A DNA stretch of 64,000 nt from Limimaricola variabilis (lineage in GTDB: Bacteria; Pseudomonadota; Alphaproteobacteria; Rhodobacterales; Rhodobacteraceae), in NCBI RefSeq assembly GCF_014195545.1, contig NZ_JACIBX010000002.1, positions 62,001 to 126,000 on the forward strand, given 5' to 3'. Both the position numbers and the translations under genes were made by a program. Below, piece after piece: positions 48,776 through 59,636 of the stretch; the stretch's first letter is position 1, and each line of letters opens with the position of its first letter. The notes beneath the pieces are model-generated. The model was not told the DNA's origin, did no database searches, and saw only the letters and a list, made by a program, of their open reading frames with translations.

Positions 48776-51700
48776 TCAGTGGACCTCCGGCACCAGCACT
48801 TCGCGCTTGCCGACATGGTTCGCAGCCGAGACCACACCCTGATCCTCCATCTGCTCCACCAGTCGCGCGGCCTTGTTGTAGCCGATCGCCAGCTTGCGCT
48901 GGATGTAGGAGGTGGAACACTTGCGGTCCTTGGCGACGATCTGCACCGCCTGGTCGTAGAGCGCGTCCTCGCCGTCGGAGCCCGAGGTCGAGGAGCCGCC
49001 ACCCGCGAGGCCCAGGACCGCGTCGATATCCGAGCTCTTCTCCTCGTCGGGGCCCTCGACCACGCCGCCGACATAGTCGGGCGGGCCGAAGCCCTTGAGG
49101 TAGGTCACGATCTCTTCGACCTCCTCGTCCGAGCAGAACGGCCCGTGGACGCGGGTGATCTTGGAGCCGCCGGCCATGTAGAGCATGTCGCCCATGCCCA
49201 GGAGCTGCTCGGCCCCCTGTTCGCCGAGGATCGTGCGGCTGTCGATCTTGGAGGTGACCGAGAAGGAGATCCGGGTCGGGAAGTTGGCCTTGATCGTGCC
49301 GGTGATGACGTCGACGGAGGGGCGCTGCGTCGCCATGATCAGGTGGATTCCGCTGGCCCGCGCCATCTGCGCGAGGCGCTGGATGCAGGCCTCGATCTCC
49401 TTGCCCGCGACCATCATCAGGTCGGCCATCTCGTCGACGATGACGACGATATAGGGCAGCAGTTCGGGCTGGAACTCGTCGGTCTCGAAGATCGGGTCGC
49501 CGGTCTCCTCGTCGAAGCCGGTCTGGACGGTGCGCGAGAAGGTCTCGCCCTTGGACAGCGCCTCCTTCACCCGGCCGTTGTAGCCGTCGATGTTGCGCAC
49601 GCCCATCTTCGACATCTTGCGGTAGCGCTCCTCCATCTCGCCCACCACCCATTTTAGGGCGACCACCGCCTTCTTGGGATCGGTGACGACGGGCGAGAGC
49701 AGGTGCGGGATGCCGTCATAGACGCTGAGTTCCAGCATCTTGGGGTCGATCATGATCAACCGGCATTCCTCGGGCGTCAGCTTGTAGAGCAGCGACAGGA
49801 TCATCGTGTTGATCGCCACCGACTTGCCCGAGCCGGTGGTCCCCGCGATCAGCAGGTGCGGCATCTTGGCGAGGTTGGCGATCACCGGCTCGCCGCCGAT
49901 ATCCTTGCCGAGCGCGAGCGGCAGCTTCATCTGCTGGTCGGAATAGTCGCGTGCACCGAGGATCTCGCGCAGCGCCACCATCTCGCGCTTGGCGTTGGGC
50001 AATTCGATGCCGATCACCGAGCGGCCCGGCACGGTCGAAACCCGCGCCGAGAGCGCCGACATGGAGCGCGCGATGTCGTCGGCGAGGCCGATTACCCGGC
50101 TCGCCTTCAGGCCCGGCGCGGGCTCCAGCTCGTACATGGTGACCACGGGGCCGGGACGGACCGAGACGATCTCGCCCTTGACGCCGTAATCCTCGAGCAC
50201 GCCCTCGAGCATGCGCGCGTTCTCCTCGAGCTGCGCGTCCGGCAGGTGGTGCCGCTCGATGGCGGAGGGGTCCATCAGCAGGTCGAGCGGCGGATACTCG
50301 TATTCGGGCCAGCTCGGCTGCGCAGCCACGGGCTGGCTCGGCGCCGGTTGAGGCGCGGCGCGCGCGATCGGCGCCGCCGGCCCGGCGGGCATGGCGGGCG
50401 CGGCCGGACGCGGTGCCGGGCGCGGCTCGGCAGCCGGTGCCACCGGTTCGCGACGCGCGGTAAGCGGCGCGGGCTGCGGGCGCGCGGGTGCGGCGACCTG
50501 CGGGGTCACGGGGGCGGGTTCGGGCTCGGCTTCGCCATGGACGCCATGAGCGCCCCAGTCCGCCGCGGTCTCTTCCGCCCAATCCGCCGTCGCATCGGCG
50601 ACGCGGTCGCTCTGGGTCTCATCAGCCCAACCGGCCGTCTCCTCGGCGCTCCAGTCGGTGTCCGGCTCGCGGGTCTCCACTTCGGGCGCGTCCCAGCTCC
50701 GCATTTCGCGCGGCGCCACTTCGGGGGCCTGGACCTGCGGTGCATGGGCTTCCGGCGTGGCAGCACCGAGCGCGGGGGCATGGCTTTCCGCCTCGACCGC
50801 TCCCGTGGCGCGGGCCAGCGGCGGCTCGACCCGCGGTGCAGCGGTGGGCGCGGCCCGCGTGCCAAGCGCCTGACCGGCGATCGCTTGTCCCGCGGCGGCG
50901 AGACCGGCCCCGGCGGCGGCAAGACCGGCGCCGGCGACCGCGCGCGGCGTCTTGTTAATCATCAGCGGCTTGGGACCGCGGCCGCGGGTCAGCGACGGCT
51001 CGATCCGGCCGTTCTGGAAGGGCGGCATGGTGTCGGGGCCGGTGCGCGCGCGGATCGCGTCCGAAATGCGCGACCGGATGCGGTCATCGACCCCGTCCGG
51101 CTCGGCCGGTGCAGCGGCGGCAGCGGTGAGCGGCGGCTCGACCGGGCCGGTGGTCGCGTCGCGCGGCTCGCTGCGGCGCAGGAGCTGCGGCATCCGCGAC
51201 AGCAGGCCGCCCGAGGGCTCCTCGGAACGGGTCGGTCGCGGCGGCGCGGCGAGCGTGCCCGGCGGTGCCGGCGGCAGCCTGCGCGCGGGCGCGGCTGGCA
51301 TGTCCTCGGCCACGGTTTCGGCCAACTCCGGCTCGGGCCAGCCATAGGCGTCATCGGCCTCCGGCATCGGCGGCGGCGGCGGGACGGGTGCTGCGGCGCG
51401 CGGCATCACCCGCGTGACCGCGGGCGGCATGCGCCGCGACGGCGTCTCGATCAGCGCCTCGTCATCCTCTTCGGCGGCATAGGCGGCCTCGTCCGGCTCA
51501 CTGGCCGCAGCCGCCGGGGCGGACACGGAGGCCATGCGCCGGGCGGCATGGGCGCGGACCACGGCGGCGACGCGCTGCGTCTGGCTCGGCTCGGGCACGG
51601 CGCGGGCGGCGGCCTCTTCCTCGGCGGCGAGGGCGGCGTCGCGGCGCATCTGCTCGCGGCGCTGCTCGATCTCGTCGCCGATCCGTGCGCGCATCACCTC

Positions 51701-52369
51701 GGCGGCGCGCATCGATACCGCGGCGCCGCGGCCCATCAGCCGCAGGCCCAGCGCATAGGCCAGCACCAGCCCGAGAAGCAGCAACCGCCACAGCCCCTGC
51801 GTCTCGTCGCGGGTGAAGCCGGTAACGAAGGCACCGGCGGCCAGCGTGCCCGCCCCCAGCAGCAGCGCCAGCAGGTTCACCCCGAAGCCCGCGCCGAAGG
51901 GCAGGATGGTGAGCAGGAGGCCCAGCACCGTGTCGCCGAACAGCCCGCCCAGCCCGAAATTATGGCTCCAGCCATCCGGCGGGGTCAGCGTGGCGGCAAA
52001 GACGGCGGCCAGCGCGACGACGATCGGCGCGAACATCAACCGCGACATCGCCCGGTCCTCGCCCCGGTGCAGCGTCAGCCGCACGCCCCAGGTCAGGAAC
52101 ACCAGCGGCAGCATCCAGGCGCCGCGGCCGACGATCATCACGATCGGCTGCGCTACCGAGGCACCGAAGCGCCCCAGCCAGTTCTGCACCGGCGCGTCCG
52201 AGGCGAGCATCCAGTTCGGATCGTCGGGGCTGTAGGAGCCGATCATCATCGCGACCATCAGCCCCAGAGCGATCAGCACAAGTCCGAGCAGCTCCTTGCC
52301 GCGCTTTTCCAGCGCTGCCTGGGTGTTGCTGTCGAAGAGCGGTTCGCGCCCCCGCGTCTGATACGCCAT
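48776..52369 (-). CDS. ftsK: DNA translocase FtsK
   Basis: 1197 residues. FtsK moves DNA through the closing septum and activates XerCD at dif. The N-terminus has four or so membrane helices (residues about 27-210). A long Pro/Ala/Glu-rich linker (about 230-690) includes the repeated [16 protein letters not shown]. The alpha/beta motor (about 700-1110) has Walker A GTTGSGKS near 845 and [13 protein letters not shown]. The C-terminal gamma domain (last 65 residues; [28 protein letters not shown] in blocks) reads KOPS-type sites. It lies 14 bases after an aminotransferase gene. Confidence 0.96.
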   Translation of the reverse strand: MAYQTRGREPLFDSNTQAALEKRGKELLGLVLIALGLMVAMMIGSYSPDDPNWMLASDAPVQNWLGRFGASVAQPIVMIVGRGAWMLPLVFLTWGVRLTLHRGEDRAMSRLMFAPIVVALAAVFAATLTPPDGWSHNFGLGGLFGDTVLGLLLTILPFGAGFGVNLLALLLGAGTLAAGAFVTGFTRDETQGLWRLLLLGLVLAYALGLRLMGRGAAVSMRAAEVMRARIGDEIEQRREQMRRDAALAAEEEAAARAVPEPSQTQRVAAVVRAHAARRMASVSAPAAAASEPDEAAYAAEEDDEALIETPSRRMPPAVTRVMPRAAAPVPPPPPMPEADDAYGWPEPELAETVAEDMPAAPARRLPPAPPGTLAAPPRPTRSEEPSGGLLSRMPQLLRRSEPRDATTGPVEPPLTAAAAAPAEPDGVDDRIRSRISDAIRARTGPDTMPPFQNGRIEPSLTRGRGPKPLMINKTPRAVAGAGLAAAGAGLAAAGQAIAGQALGTRAAPTAAPRVEPPLARATGAVEAESHAPALGAATPEAHAPQVQAPEVAPREMRSWDAPEVETREPDTDWSAEETAGWADETQSDRVADATADWAEETAADWGAHGVHGEAEPEPAPVTPQVAAPARPQPAPLTARREPVAPAAEPRPAPRPAAPAMPAGPAAPIARAAPQPAPSQPVAAQPSWPEYEYPPLDLLMDPSAIERHHLPDAQLEENARMLEGVLEDYGVKGEIVSVRPGPVVTMYELEPAPGLKASRVIGLADDIARSMSALSARVSTVPGRSVIGIELPNAKREMVALREILGARDYSDQQMKLPLALGKDIGGEPVIANLAKMPHLLIAGTTGSGKSVAINTMILSLLYKLTPEECRLIMIDPKMLELSVYDGIPHLLSPVVTDPKKAVVALKWVVGEMEERYRKMSKMGVRNIDGYNGRVKEALSKGETFSRTVQTGFDEETGDPIFETDEFQPELLPYIVVIVDEMADLMMVAGKEIEACIQRLAQMARASGIHLIMATQRPSVDVITGTIKANFPTRISFSVTSKIDSRTILGEQGAEQLLGMGDMLYMAGGSKITRVHGPFCSDEEVEEIVTYLKGFGPPDYVGGVVEGPDEEKSSDIDAVLGLAGGGSSTSGSDGEDALYDQAVQIVAKDRKCSTSYIQRKLAIGYNKAARLVEQMEDQGVVSAANHVGKREVLVPEVH

Positions 52370-52383
52370 TTCGCCTCGTCCTC

Positions 52384-53562
52384 TCAGTCGTAGAGACAGC
52401 TGCGGAGTGTCTCCAACCCGCGCTGCATCTCATCCGCCGGGGCCACCATGGCGACCCTGACATATCCCTTGCCGGGATTTTCTCCGTTTACCTCGCGCCC
52501 GAGATAGGCGCCGGGCAGCACCCGCACCCCCGTCTCGCGCCACAGCTTGAGCGCCGCCGTCTCGCCATCCCCGACCGGAAGCCAGAGGAAGAACCCGGCC
52601 TCGGGGGCGGCGTAGCCAGGCACGCCCCCCAGCACCGCGTCGGCGATGTCGAATTTCGCGGCGTAGAGCGCGCGGTTCTCGACCACGTGCTCCTCGTCCG
52701 ACCACGCCTTGGCCGCGACAGCCTGCAGCGGCAGCGGCAACGGCGCGCCGGCATAATTCCGCAGCTGGCGCATCCGGCGAATCGATTCGGGGCCGCCAGC
52801 GGCGAAGCCCGCGCGCAGGCCGGGCAGGTTCGAGCGCTTGGAAAGCGAGTTGAACACCACCAGCCGCTCGGGATCGGCGCCCATGGCCTCGGCCACCGCG
52901 AGCGCGCCGGGCGGCGGCGTCTCGCGCCAGATCTCGGAATAGCACTCGTCGGCGAAGACCCGAAAATCATGGCGCTCGGCCAGTTCCAGCAGCCGCTTGA
53001 GATAGGCTTCCGAGGCCACCGCGCCCTGCGGATTCGAGGGCGAGCAGAGATAGAAGATCGCCGTGCGGTCCAGCGTCTCGGGCGCGATCGCGTCGAGATC
53101 AGGCAGAAAGCCAGTTTCGCCCGTGGCGGGCAGGTAGCGCGGCTCCGCGCCGACCGACAGCGCAGCCACGGCATAGACCTGGTAGAAGGGGTTCGGCATC
53201 AGCACCAGGGGCCGCTGCCCGCCCTTCGCCTCGGGGCACAGCGCCATGGCGGCGTTGTAGAGACCCTCGCGGGTGCCGTTGAGCGCCAGCAGCCGGTCCT
53301 GCGGCACCGCGATGCCGTAGCGCCGGGCGATCCAGCCCGAGATCGCGCCGAGCAGCATCTCCGACCCCTCGTTGACCGGATACTTGCCGAATCCCTGCGC
53401 CGCGGCGGCGATGGTCGGCCCGACCCAGTCGGGATAGGGGTGCTGCGGTTCGCCGATCGTCATCGCCAGCGGCGCGCCGCCCGGCTTGTGCGAATCGAGC
53501 AGCGCCCGCAGACGCGGGAACGCGTATTCCGGTAGGTCCGAGAACCGTTCGGGAAAATCCAT
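52384..53562 (-). CDS. PLP-dependent aminotransferase, class I/II (DapC-like)
   Basis: 392 residues. The PLP lysine lies in [14 protein letters not shown] near residue 231, and NPQG near 164. The N-terminal block [20 protein letters not shown] is typical of the alphaproteobacterial succinyldiaminopimelate aminotransferase group (DapC), so a role in lysine and peptidoglycan precursor synthesis is likely but not certain. The start at 53562 ([18 protein letters not shown]) is the family start. It is just upstream of ftsK (14 bases), an arrangement common in Rhodobacterales. Confidence 0.85.
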   Translation of the reverse strand: MDFPERFSDLPEYAFPRLRALLDSHKPGGAPLAMTIGEPQHPYPDWVGPTIAAAAQGFGKYPVNEGSEMLLGAISGWIARRYGIAVPQDRLLALNGTREGLYNAAMALCPEAKGGQRPLVLMPNPFYQVYAVAALSVGAEPRYLPATGETGFLPDLDAIAPETLDRTAIFYLCSPSNPQGAVASEAYLKRLLELAERHDFRVFADECYSEIWRETPPPGALAVAEAMGADPERLVVFNSLSKRSNLPGLRAGFAAGGPESIRRMRQLRNYAGAPLPLPLQAVAAKAWSDEEHVVENRALYAAKFDIADAVLGGVPGYAAPEAGFFLWLPVGDGETAALKLWRETGVRVLPGAYLGREVNGENPGKGYVRVAMVAPADEMQRGLETLRSCLYD

Positions 53563-53670
53563 CGCTGCCTCATGATCGGGGGTCATGGCCCTGCCCCTCT
53601 TGCCACGAAACTACCCGTGCGGGCAGGACGATGTCCAGCTTTCGCCCCCGCAGCGCCGCGCTTGTGGCTT

Positions 53671-54996
53671 TCAGGCCAAGGCCGCCTCGACCGCCGCCGC
53701 CAGCCGCCACAGCCGCGCATCCTGACCGGCCGCGCCGTTGAGCAGGAGTCCGCAGCCCGGATCGCCCGCCGGCAACGCCGCCGAGCACAGCCCCATCAGG
53801 TTGGCCAGACGGGTGTTGCGCAGCGTCTTGAGGTTGGTGTCGCGAAACGCCTCGGCATCTTCCAGCAGCGGCGCCACCTTGGGAGGAGTGATCGCCACGC
53901 CGGGGCAGATCACCGCGTCGAACCCGGCCGTGGCCGTGGCATAGTCGCGGCGCAGCGCGTGCAGCCGGTCCCAGCCGGCGATCCAGTCGGCGGCCGACAC
54001 CCCCTGCCCGGCCCGCACGCGGTCGAGAATCGGCGGGTAGAGCGCGGCCGTGTCCGCCTCGATCCGCTCGCGCCACCACGCCCAGGCCTCGGCGGTGTAG
54101 AGCGCGCCCGCCAGCGCGTAGGCCTCCTCCAGCGCCGGGTGCGAGCGCCGCACGATCTCGGCCCCCGCCGCGTCGAGCCGTGACAGCGCCGCGTCGAAGC
54201 TGCGCGAGACCGTCGGGTCGAGCTCCTGCATGACGATCGTGTCGATCACCAAGAGCCGCGCGCCGTCGAGCCGCGCCCCGCGCAGGTCGGCCGACGGCCC
54301 GCCCATCGCGGCGAGGGCGAGGTTGGCGTCCTCGACGCTGCGCGCGAGGGGACCGACGGTATCGAATCGACCGCAGAGCGGCACCGCCCCGGCGAGCGGC
54401 AGCGCGCCATGGGTGGGTTTCAGCCCGACCAGCCCGTTCCACACCGACGGCACCCGGACCGAGCCGCCGGTATCCGATCCGATGGCGAGCGGCGCGAGGC
54501 CATGCGCCACCGAGGTCGCCGCCCCCGATGACGAGCCGCCCGGCGCCGCGTCGGCGTCGAACAGGTTGGGCGGCGTCGCGGTGCGCGGATTGATCCCGAG
54601 GCCCGAGAAGGCGATCTCGGTCATGTGGGTCTTGCCGAGGCAGACCGTCCCGGCGGCGGTGGCGCGGGCCAGCACCTCGGCGTCGCGCGCCGGCACCCGG
54701 CCGGCCATCAGCCGCGTGCCGGCCTCGGTGCCGCAGCCGGCGCTGTCGAACAGGTCCTTCCAGCTCAGCGGCACGCCGTCGAGCGGGCCGAGCCTGCGCC
54801 CGCCCCGCGCCCGCTCGCGCGCCGCCTCGGCCTCGGCCATGGCGCGCTCGGGCGTGGTGCGCGCATAGATCCGCGCACTGTCGGGATGGGCCGCGATCGC
54901 ATCGAGAAAGACCTGCGCCAGCGCCACCGGGTCGATCTCGCCCGCAGCGATGCCGCGTCCGAGCGCCGCCGCGCCCATGCTCCGCCATTCGTCCAT
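53671..54996 (-). CDS. Amidase (amidase-signature family)
   Basis: 441 residues. The Ser-cisSer-Lys triad is visible: Lys in PLSWKDLFD near residue 79, the Ser of GSDTGGSVR near 178, and the Ser-rich PGGSSSGAATSVAHG near 154. The family includes GatA and many small amidases; this protein is close in size to GatA but is not next to gatB or gatC and lacks evidence for that role. Substrate unknown. Transcribed toward the aminotransferase gene, 108 bases before it, and divergent from the UbiH-like gene. Confidence 0.88.
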   Translation of the reverse strand: MDEWRSMGAAALGRGIAAGEIDPVALAQVFLDAIAAHPDSARIYARTTPERAMAEAEAARERARGGRRLGPLDGVPLSWKDLFDSAGCGTEAGTRLMAGRVPARDAEVLARATAAGTVCLGKTHMTEIAFSGLGINPRTATPPNLFDADAAPGGSSSGAATSVAHGLAPLAIGSDTGGSVRVPSVWNGLVGLKPTHGALPLAGAVPLCGRFDTVGPLARSVEDANLALAAMGGPSADLRGARLDGARLLVIDTIVMQELDPTVSRSFDAALSRLDAAGAEIVRRSHPALEEAYALAGALYTAEAWAWWRERIEADTAALYPPILDRVRAGQGVSAADWIAGWDRLHALRRDYATATAGFDAVICPGVAITPPKVAPLLEDAEAFRDTNLKTLRNTRLANLMGLCSAALPAGDPGCGLLLNGAAGQDARLWRLAAAVEAALA

Positions 54997-55082
54997 GAGA
55001 TCCCCCTGCGCGCCGCTCGGGTGACACGCTAACGGCGCGCGGGCGCATGGACAATCCCGGCCCCGGCCCCATAGTCAGCGGC

Positions 55083-56291
55083 ATGAAGCACGACAGCGAC
55101 ATCCTCATCGCGGGCGGCGGGCTGAACGGCCCGGTGCTGGCGCTCGCCCTCGCCCGCGCCGGGCTTTCGGTGACCCTCGTCGACGCCGCCGGCCCGGCGA
55201 AGGGCGACGCCTTCGACGGCCGCGCCTATGCCATCGCCGCCGGATCGCGGCGGATGCTGGCCCGGCTCGGCCTGTGGGGCCGCTTGGCGTCGGATGCCCA
55301 GGAGATGACGGAGATTAAGGTCACCGATGGCCGCGCCGGCGAAGGCCCGGCGCCGTGGTGGCTGCATTTCGATTCGGCCGAGATCGAAGACGGCCCGATG
55401 GGCCACATGGTCGAGGACCGGCACCTGCGCGCGGCGCTGGCCAAGGCGCTGGCGGAGGCCGAAGGCGTGACGCTGCGTGCGCCGGCTCGGGTCGTCGCGC
55501 AGGCAGTCGAGCCGGGCGGCGTCGAGGTCACCCTTGATGCGGGCGAGAAGCTGCGCGCGGCGCTGCTGGTGGGTTGCGACGGCCGGGCGAGCGGCACCGC
55601 CGCGCGGGCCGGGATCCGGCGGCAGGAACGCGGCTATGACCAGAGCGCGATCACCTGCGCGGTGGACCATGAGCTGCCGCATCGCGGCGTGGCACACCAG
55701 TTCTTCATGCCGGGCGGGCCGCTGGCGATCCTGCCGCTGCGCGAGAACCGCTGCTCGATCGTCTGGAGCGAGCGCAGCGCGCGGGCCGAGACGCTGGCGG
55801 CGCTGGACGACGCCGATTTCCTCGACGCATTGCGCCCGGCCTTCGGCGATTTCCTCGGCGAGATCCGGCTCGAGGGCGGGCGCGGGCTTTTCCCGCTCGG
55901 TCTCAGCCTCGCGGAGCGGTTCACCGCCGCCCGGCTGGCGCTGGTCGGCGACGCGGCGCACGGTCTGCACCCGGTGGCCGGCCAGGGGCTGAATGCCGGG
56001 CTGCGCGACGTCGCGGCGCTGGCCCAAGTGCTGAGCGAGGCACGGCGGCGCGGCGAGGATCCGGGCGCCGGCCCGGTGCTCGACCGTTACGCCCGCTGGC
56101 GGCGCTTCGACGTGGCGACGCTGGCGCTGACGACCGACCTGACCACGCGGCTATTCTCGAATGACCGCCCCGGCCTGCGGTTGGCGCGCGATCTGGGCCT
56201 CGGCGCGATCAACGCCGTGGCGCCGCTTCGGCGGGCGATGATCCGCGAGGCGGCGGGGCTGACCGGCGATCTGCCGGAACTGATGCGCTGA
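55083..56291 (+). CDS. UbiH/UbiF/COQ6-family FAD monooxygenase
   Basis: 402 residues. The FAD motif IAGGGLNGPVLALALARAGLSVTLVD (in blocks; dinucleotide GxGxxG region at about 9-14), the GD motif ALVGDAAHGLHPVAGQGLNAGLRD, and the middle block DGRAYAIAAGSRRML are all present. Members hydroxylate the ring of ubiquinone precursors; which position is not readable from sequence. The ATG at 55083 (MKHDSDILIAGGG) is favoured; the frame remains open 12 codons upstream. It is followed by the convergent Trm112 gene. Confidence 0.92.
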   Translation: MKHDSDILIAGGGLNGPVLALALARAGLSVTLVDAAGPAKGDAFDGRAYAIAAGSRRMLARLGLWGRLASDAQEMTEIKVTDGRAGEGPAPWWLHFDSAEIEDGPMGHMVEDRHLRAALAKALAEAEGVTLRAPARVVAQAVEPGGVEVTLDAGEKLRAALLVGCDGRASGTAARAGIRRQERGYDQSAITCAVDHELPHRGVAHQFFMPGGPLAILPLRENRCSIVWSERSARAETLAALDDADFLDALRPAFGDFLGEIRLEGGRGLFPLGLSLAERFTAARLALVGDAAHGLHPVAGQGLNAGLRDVAALAQVLSEARRRGEDPGAGPVLDRYARWRRFDVATLALTTDLTTRLFSNDRPGLRLARDLGLGAINAVAPLRRAMIREAAGLTGDLPELMR

Positions 56292-56294
56292 GGT

Positions 56295-56564
56295 TCAGTC
56301 GAGCTGGCGCGCCTCGTCGGCGAGCATCACCGGGATGCCGCCCCGGATCGGGTAGGCAAGCCCGGCGGCGCGGCTGACCAGCTCCTGCCTGTCGGCGTCG
56401 TAGCTCAGCGGTGCCTGCGTCTGCGGACAGACCAGCGCCTCGAGCATGCGCCGGTCGAAGGCGGCGCGCCCGGCCCGCGGATCGGGCTCGCGATCAGGGA
56501 TGGGATCGAGCGGCGGCACCGGATCCGGCGGGGTATCGGGGGGCAGGTTCGGGTCGTCGCTCAT
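56295..56564 (-). CDS. Trm112-family protein with Pro/Asp-rich N-terminal extension
   Basis: 89 residues. The C-terminal about 55 residues match the YcaR/Trm112 fold ([33 protein letters not shown]). Typical members are about 60 residues; here the first 35 residues are Pro- and Asp-rich. Of the zinc cysteines only C46 remains, the others being replaced (CPQT, LVS), as in many alphaproteobacteria. Partner unknown. It overlaps the LonN gene by four bases (ATGA). Confidence 0.8.
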   Translation of the reverse strand: MSDDPNLPPDTPPDPVPPLDPIPDREPDPRAGRAAFDRRMLEALVCPQTQAPLSYDADRQELVSRAAGLAYPIRGGIPVMLADEARQLD

Positions 56565-57202
56565 TGCATCCTCTCTTCACCGGATCCGCCATGCAGGGCG
56601 AATTCGATCAACGTTACCAGCGTCTCGCGCCGCAAGGGCAGTGTCGGCGCCTCGAGCAGCGCCTGCCGCTCCTCGCTGTCGAACGGGCAGAGCATCGAGA
56701 GCGAGTTGATCAGCAACTCGTCTTCGGCCTCGCGCAGGCTGTCCCAATCGGTCGACAGCCCCCGCTCGTCGAAGAACCGCCCCAGCAGCGGCAGGAACGC
56801 CTCGCGCTCCAGACCGGGATCGGTCTCGACCGCGCCGCGGTCGCGCTCGAAGCCGGTCCAGCTCACCTCGCAGCGGCGATAGGGGGTAAAGCCGTCCACC
56901 TCCCGCGTCACCCTGAACCGCGAGATCCCCGACAGGGTGACCATGTAGCGCCCGTCTTCGGTTTCGGAAAAGGCGGTCAGCCGTCCCGCGCAACCGATCG
57001 CGTGCAGCCGGGTCTCGCCCGAGGGGATGTCATAGGGCTGGATCATCCCGATCAGCCGCTCTGGCGTCTTCATCACGTCCTCGATCATCGCGAGATAGCG
57101 CGGCTCGAAGATGTGCAGCGGCAGCCGGGCACGCGGCAAGAGCAGCGCGCCCGGAAGCGGAAAGACCGGAATCGTCTCGGGAAGGTCCGCGGCTGTGATC
57201 AT
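56561..57202 (-). CDS. LON peptidase substrate-binding (N-terminal) domain protein
   Basis: 213 residues that match only the N-terminal substrate-binding domain of Lon protease, without ATPase or protease parts. The blocks [32 protein letters not shown] (start) and [23 protein letters not shown] (end) are typical. Its function is not known. It lies 27 bases after the thioredoxin-TPR gene on the same strand and is coupled to the Trm112 gene, a constant grouping in alphaproteobacteria. Confidence 0.9.
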   Translation of the reverse strand: MITAADLPETIPVFPLPGALLLPRARLPLHIFEPRYLAMIEDVMKTPERLIGMIQPYDIPSGETRLHAIGCAGRLTAFSETEDGRYMVTLSGISRFRVTREVDGFTPYRRCEVSWTGFERDRGAVETDPGLEREAFLPLLGRFFDERGLSTDWDSLREAEDELLINSLSMLCPFDSEERQALLEAPTLPLRRETLVTLIEFALHGGSGEERMQ

Positions 57203-57229
57203 GCCCGGCGACCTAGCGTGGCCCCCGCC

Positions 57230-58150
57230 TCAGGCAAATATCATCGAAGACAGGCGGCGCCGACCGGCGAGCGCGATGGGATCCTTGGCGGGCAGCGCCT
57301 CGAAGATGGTGAAGAGCTGGGTCTTGGCCGCCCCGTCGTTCCATTCGCGGTCGCGGCGGAAAATCTCAAGGAGCTGATCCACCGCCTCGGCGGTCTCGCC
57401 CTTGGCATGCAGCGCGGTGGCGAGGTCGTAGCGCGCCTGCAGGTCGCCCGGCTCGGCCTCGACGCGGGCGCGCAGCTCGGCCACCGGGCCGGCATTGCTG
57501 GCCTGGCGCGCCAGCGCGATCTGGGCATGGGCGGCGTCGAGTTCGGGCGCATGGGCGACCTCGGCGGGGGCACCGTTGAGGATCGCCTCGGCTTGGTCGA
57601 TCTGGTCGAGCGCGAGATGCGCGCGCACGAGGCCTGCATAGGCCGGCGCGTTCTTGTCGTCCTCCTGCAGGATCGCGCCGAACACCTCGGCCGCGCCCAC
57701 CGCGTCGCCCTCATCGAGCATGGCATCGGCCGCCGCGATCGCCTCGGACAGCCCGCCATCCTCATCGCCGCCGCCCAGCGCCACGAGCTTGTTCACGAAT
57801 TTCTCGATCTCGGAGCCGGGCAGCGCGCCCTGGAAACCGTCGACGGGCTGGCCCTGCCAGAAGGCATAGACGGTCGGGATCGACTGCACCTGCAGCTGGC
57901 CCGCATAGGCTTGGTTGCGGTCGACGTCGATCTTGACCATCCGAACCTTGCCGCCGGCCTTGGTCACCGCCGCTTCGAGCGCCGGGCCGAGCGTCTTGCA
58001 CGGCCCGCACCAGGGCGCCCAGAAATCGACGATCACCGGCACCGTCTTCGATGTCTCGACCACGTCCTGCATGAAGGTGGCGTCGGAGCCCTCGCGGATC
58101 AGGTCGTCCTTGTTGGGGGCGGCGGGGGCGCTGTCGTTGAGACCGAGCAT
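57230..58150 (-). CDS. Thioredoxin-domain co-chaperone (CnoX/YbbN-like)
   Basis: 306 residues. A thioredoxin domain (about 15-125) has an active CGPC (C48, C51 in WAPWCGPCK), followed by TPR-like helices to the end (QARYDLATALHAKGETAEAV). This matches CnoX/YbbN, which holds unfolded proteins for GroEL under oxidative stress; in E. coli YbbN the CxxC is degenerate whereas here it is intact, as in Caulobacter CnoX. The gene heads a run with LonN and Trm112. Xth lies 91 bases upstream on the same strand. Confidence 0.9.
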   Translation of the reverse strand: MLGLNDSAPAAPNKDDLIREGSDATFMQDVVETSKTVPVIVDFWAPWCGPCKTLGPALEAAVTKAGGKVRMVKIDVDRNQAYAGQLQVQSIPTVYAFWQGQPVDGFQGALPGSEIEKFVNKLVALGGGDEDGGLSEAIAAADAMLDEGDAVGAAEVFGAILQEDDKNAPAYAGLVRAHLALDQIDQAEAILNGAPAEVAHAPELDAAHAQIALARQASNAGPVAELRARVEAEPGDLQARYDLATALHAKGETAEAVDQLLEIFRRDREWNDGAAKTQLFTIFEALPAKDPIALAGRRRLSSMIFA

Positions 58151-58241
58151 TGAAGAGCTCCTGCTTGCATGCGTTGCGGCCCTGACGGGCCTCGTGTTCC
58201 GATGAGACTATATGTGGGCAGGGCGCGGATGCGCCAAGCCC

Positions 58242-59030
58242 TCACAGGTCGAAGCTGGCGAAGACCGGGGCGTGATCCGAGGGTTTCTCCCAGCCGCGCG
58301 CCGATTTCAGCACCCGGCTGCCATGCGCCGCACTCGCGATGTCCGAGGTCGCCCAGACATGGTCGAGCCTGCGGCCGCGATCGGCCGCCTCCCAATCCTT
58401 GGCACGGTAGGACCACCACGAATAAAGCGGTCCCTCGGGGATGTCCTGCCGGGTCACGTCGACCCAGGACCCACTGTCCTGCACCTGTGCGAGATGCTCG
58501 ACTTCGACCGGCGTGTGGCTGACGACCTTGAGCAGCTGCTTGTGGCTCCAGACATCGTCCTCGCGCGGGGCGATGTTAAGATCGCCCACGAGGATCGCGC
58601 GCTCGGGCCGGTTGGCGTGGAAGTCGTCGCGCATATGGGTGAGGTAGTCGAGCTTCTGCCCGAACTTCTCGTTGATCTCGCGGTCGGGCTCGTCGCCCCC
58701 TGCGGGGACGTAGAAATTGTGGATCGTCACGCCGTTCTCCAGCCGTCCGCAGATGTGCCGGGCATGGCCGAGGCTCGCATGGTCATGCGCGCAGACCTCC
58801 TCGATCGGCAGGCGCGACAGGATCGCCACGCCGTTATAGCCCTTCTGGCCGCGCGCGATCATGTGGTCGTAGCCCAGCGCCTTGAACGCCTCGAGCGGGA
58901 TCTTCTCGACCGGGCTCTTGCATTCCTGCAGGCACAGCACGTCCGGGCCCTCCTCTTGCAGGAGGCGGCTCACCAGGGTCTCGCGCAGGCGGACCGAGTT
59001 GATGTTCCAAGTGGCGAGGGTGAAGGGCAT
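58242..59030 (-). CDS. xth: Exodeoxyribonuclease III (AP endonuclease)
   Basis: 262 residues of the Xth/ExoIII family, which cleaves at abasic sites in base-excision repair. The N-terminal FTLATWNINSVRLRETLV, the metal-binding QECKSPVEKIP (Glu near residue 37), the LVGDLNIAPREDDVW block, and the C-terminal RRLDHVWATSDI and KPSDHAPVFASF with the catalytic histidine are complete. It is followed by the thioredoxin-TPR gene. Confidence 0.95.
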   Translation of the reverse strand: MPFTLATWNINSVRLRETLVSRLLQEEGPDVLCLQECKSPVEKIPLEAFKALGYDHMIARGQKGYNGVAILSRLPIEEVCAHDHASLGHARHICGRLENGVTIHNFYVPAGGDEPDREINEKFGQKLDYLTHMRDDFHANRPERAILVGDLNIAPREDDVWSHKQLLKVVSHTPVEVEHLAQVQDSGSWVDVTRQDIPEGPLYSWWSYRAKDWEAADRGRRLDHVWATSDIASAAHGSRVLKSARGWEKPSDHAPVFASFDL

Positions 59031-59108
59031 GCGCAGTCTCCGGCTGTCGGGCCGGGCCTGCCTAGCGGCTCGGACGGCCGAGCGCCACCCGCCCCTCTCT
59101 CCCAGAGC

Positions 59109-59429
59109 TCAGGGCTCGATGGTGTAGCTGTCGGCCTTGCAGACATCGACCCGGCCCGGCACCACCGCCCCGTCGGCGAACATCATCAGCAGGTCGTAGA
59201 AGCACTCCGAGACGTTGCGGATGGTGACGTCGACATTGCGGCCGGAGCCCAGCACGTAGTCACCGAGGAGATCGTCGCGCCAGAACTCGTCCGTTACCGG
59301 CGAGGCGAAGAACCGCACCAGATCGACCCCCGACCGGTTGCGCAGCCGCAGCGTCTCGGTCCCAGTCTCGGCCGCCACCGGCAGGGCCGGAAGCAGGATC
59401 GTCGTCATAGCGAGAATGGCGGCTTTCAT
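59109..59429 (-). CDS. Small exported protein, unknown function
   Basis: 106 residues that I do not recognise. A signal peptide (1-20, ending PVAAE) is followed by a 86-residue domain with two cysteines (ECFYDLL and VDVCKADSY) that could form a disulfide. The pattern LRLRNRSGVDLVRFFASP suggests a beta-rich fold of the kind found in small secreted proteins of Rhodobacterales. It lies between xth and the response regulator gene on the same strand, 78 bases upstream of xth. It is probably real because of its signal peptide. Confidence 0.65.
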   Translation of the reverse strand: MKAAILAMTTILLPALPVAAETGTETLRLRNRSGVDLVRFFASPVTDEFWRDDLLGDYVLGSGRNVDVTIRNVSECFYDLLMMFADGAVVPGRVDVCKADSYTIEP

Positions 59430-59526
59430 GGTCGTCTCCTGTCCCGGTCACCTCCAGCCTACAGCGTTGATGTCCCAGACCCCAATGGCTGAATGCCGAG
59501 CTTCACGCCGCCGCGACGCCGGGCAA

Positions 59527-59553
59527 AGAAAAGCCGGGCCAATGGCCCGGCCA
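59527..59553 (-). terminator. Terminator after the response regulator gene
   Basis: An 8-bp stem GCCGGGCC/GGCCCGGC (59533-59540 with 59544-59551) with a short loop; on the minus strand it is followed by TTTTCTTTGCC. It lies about 85 bases after the stop of the response regulator. Confidence 0.75.
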
Positions 59554-59636
59554 AGTCCAACAGGGAGGTATGTGGCTTAACCCAGCCACGGGGCTTCGGC
59601 AGGGTAACGCCGCGCCGAGGCCCCGGTTCCGCCGGT

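Noticed and set aside
49703-52393. Open frame antisense to ftsK (about 896 codons)
   Set aside because: Composition-driven shadow; Arg/Gly/His-rich with no motif, while the sense strand is a full FtsK.
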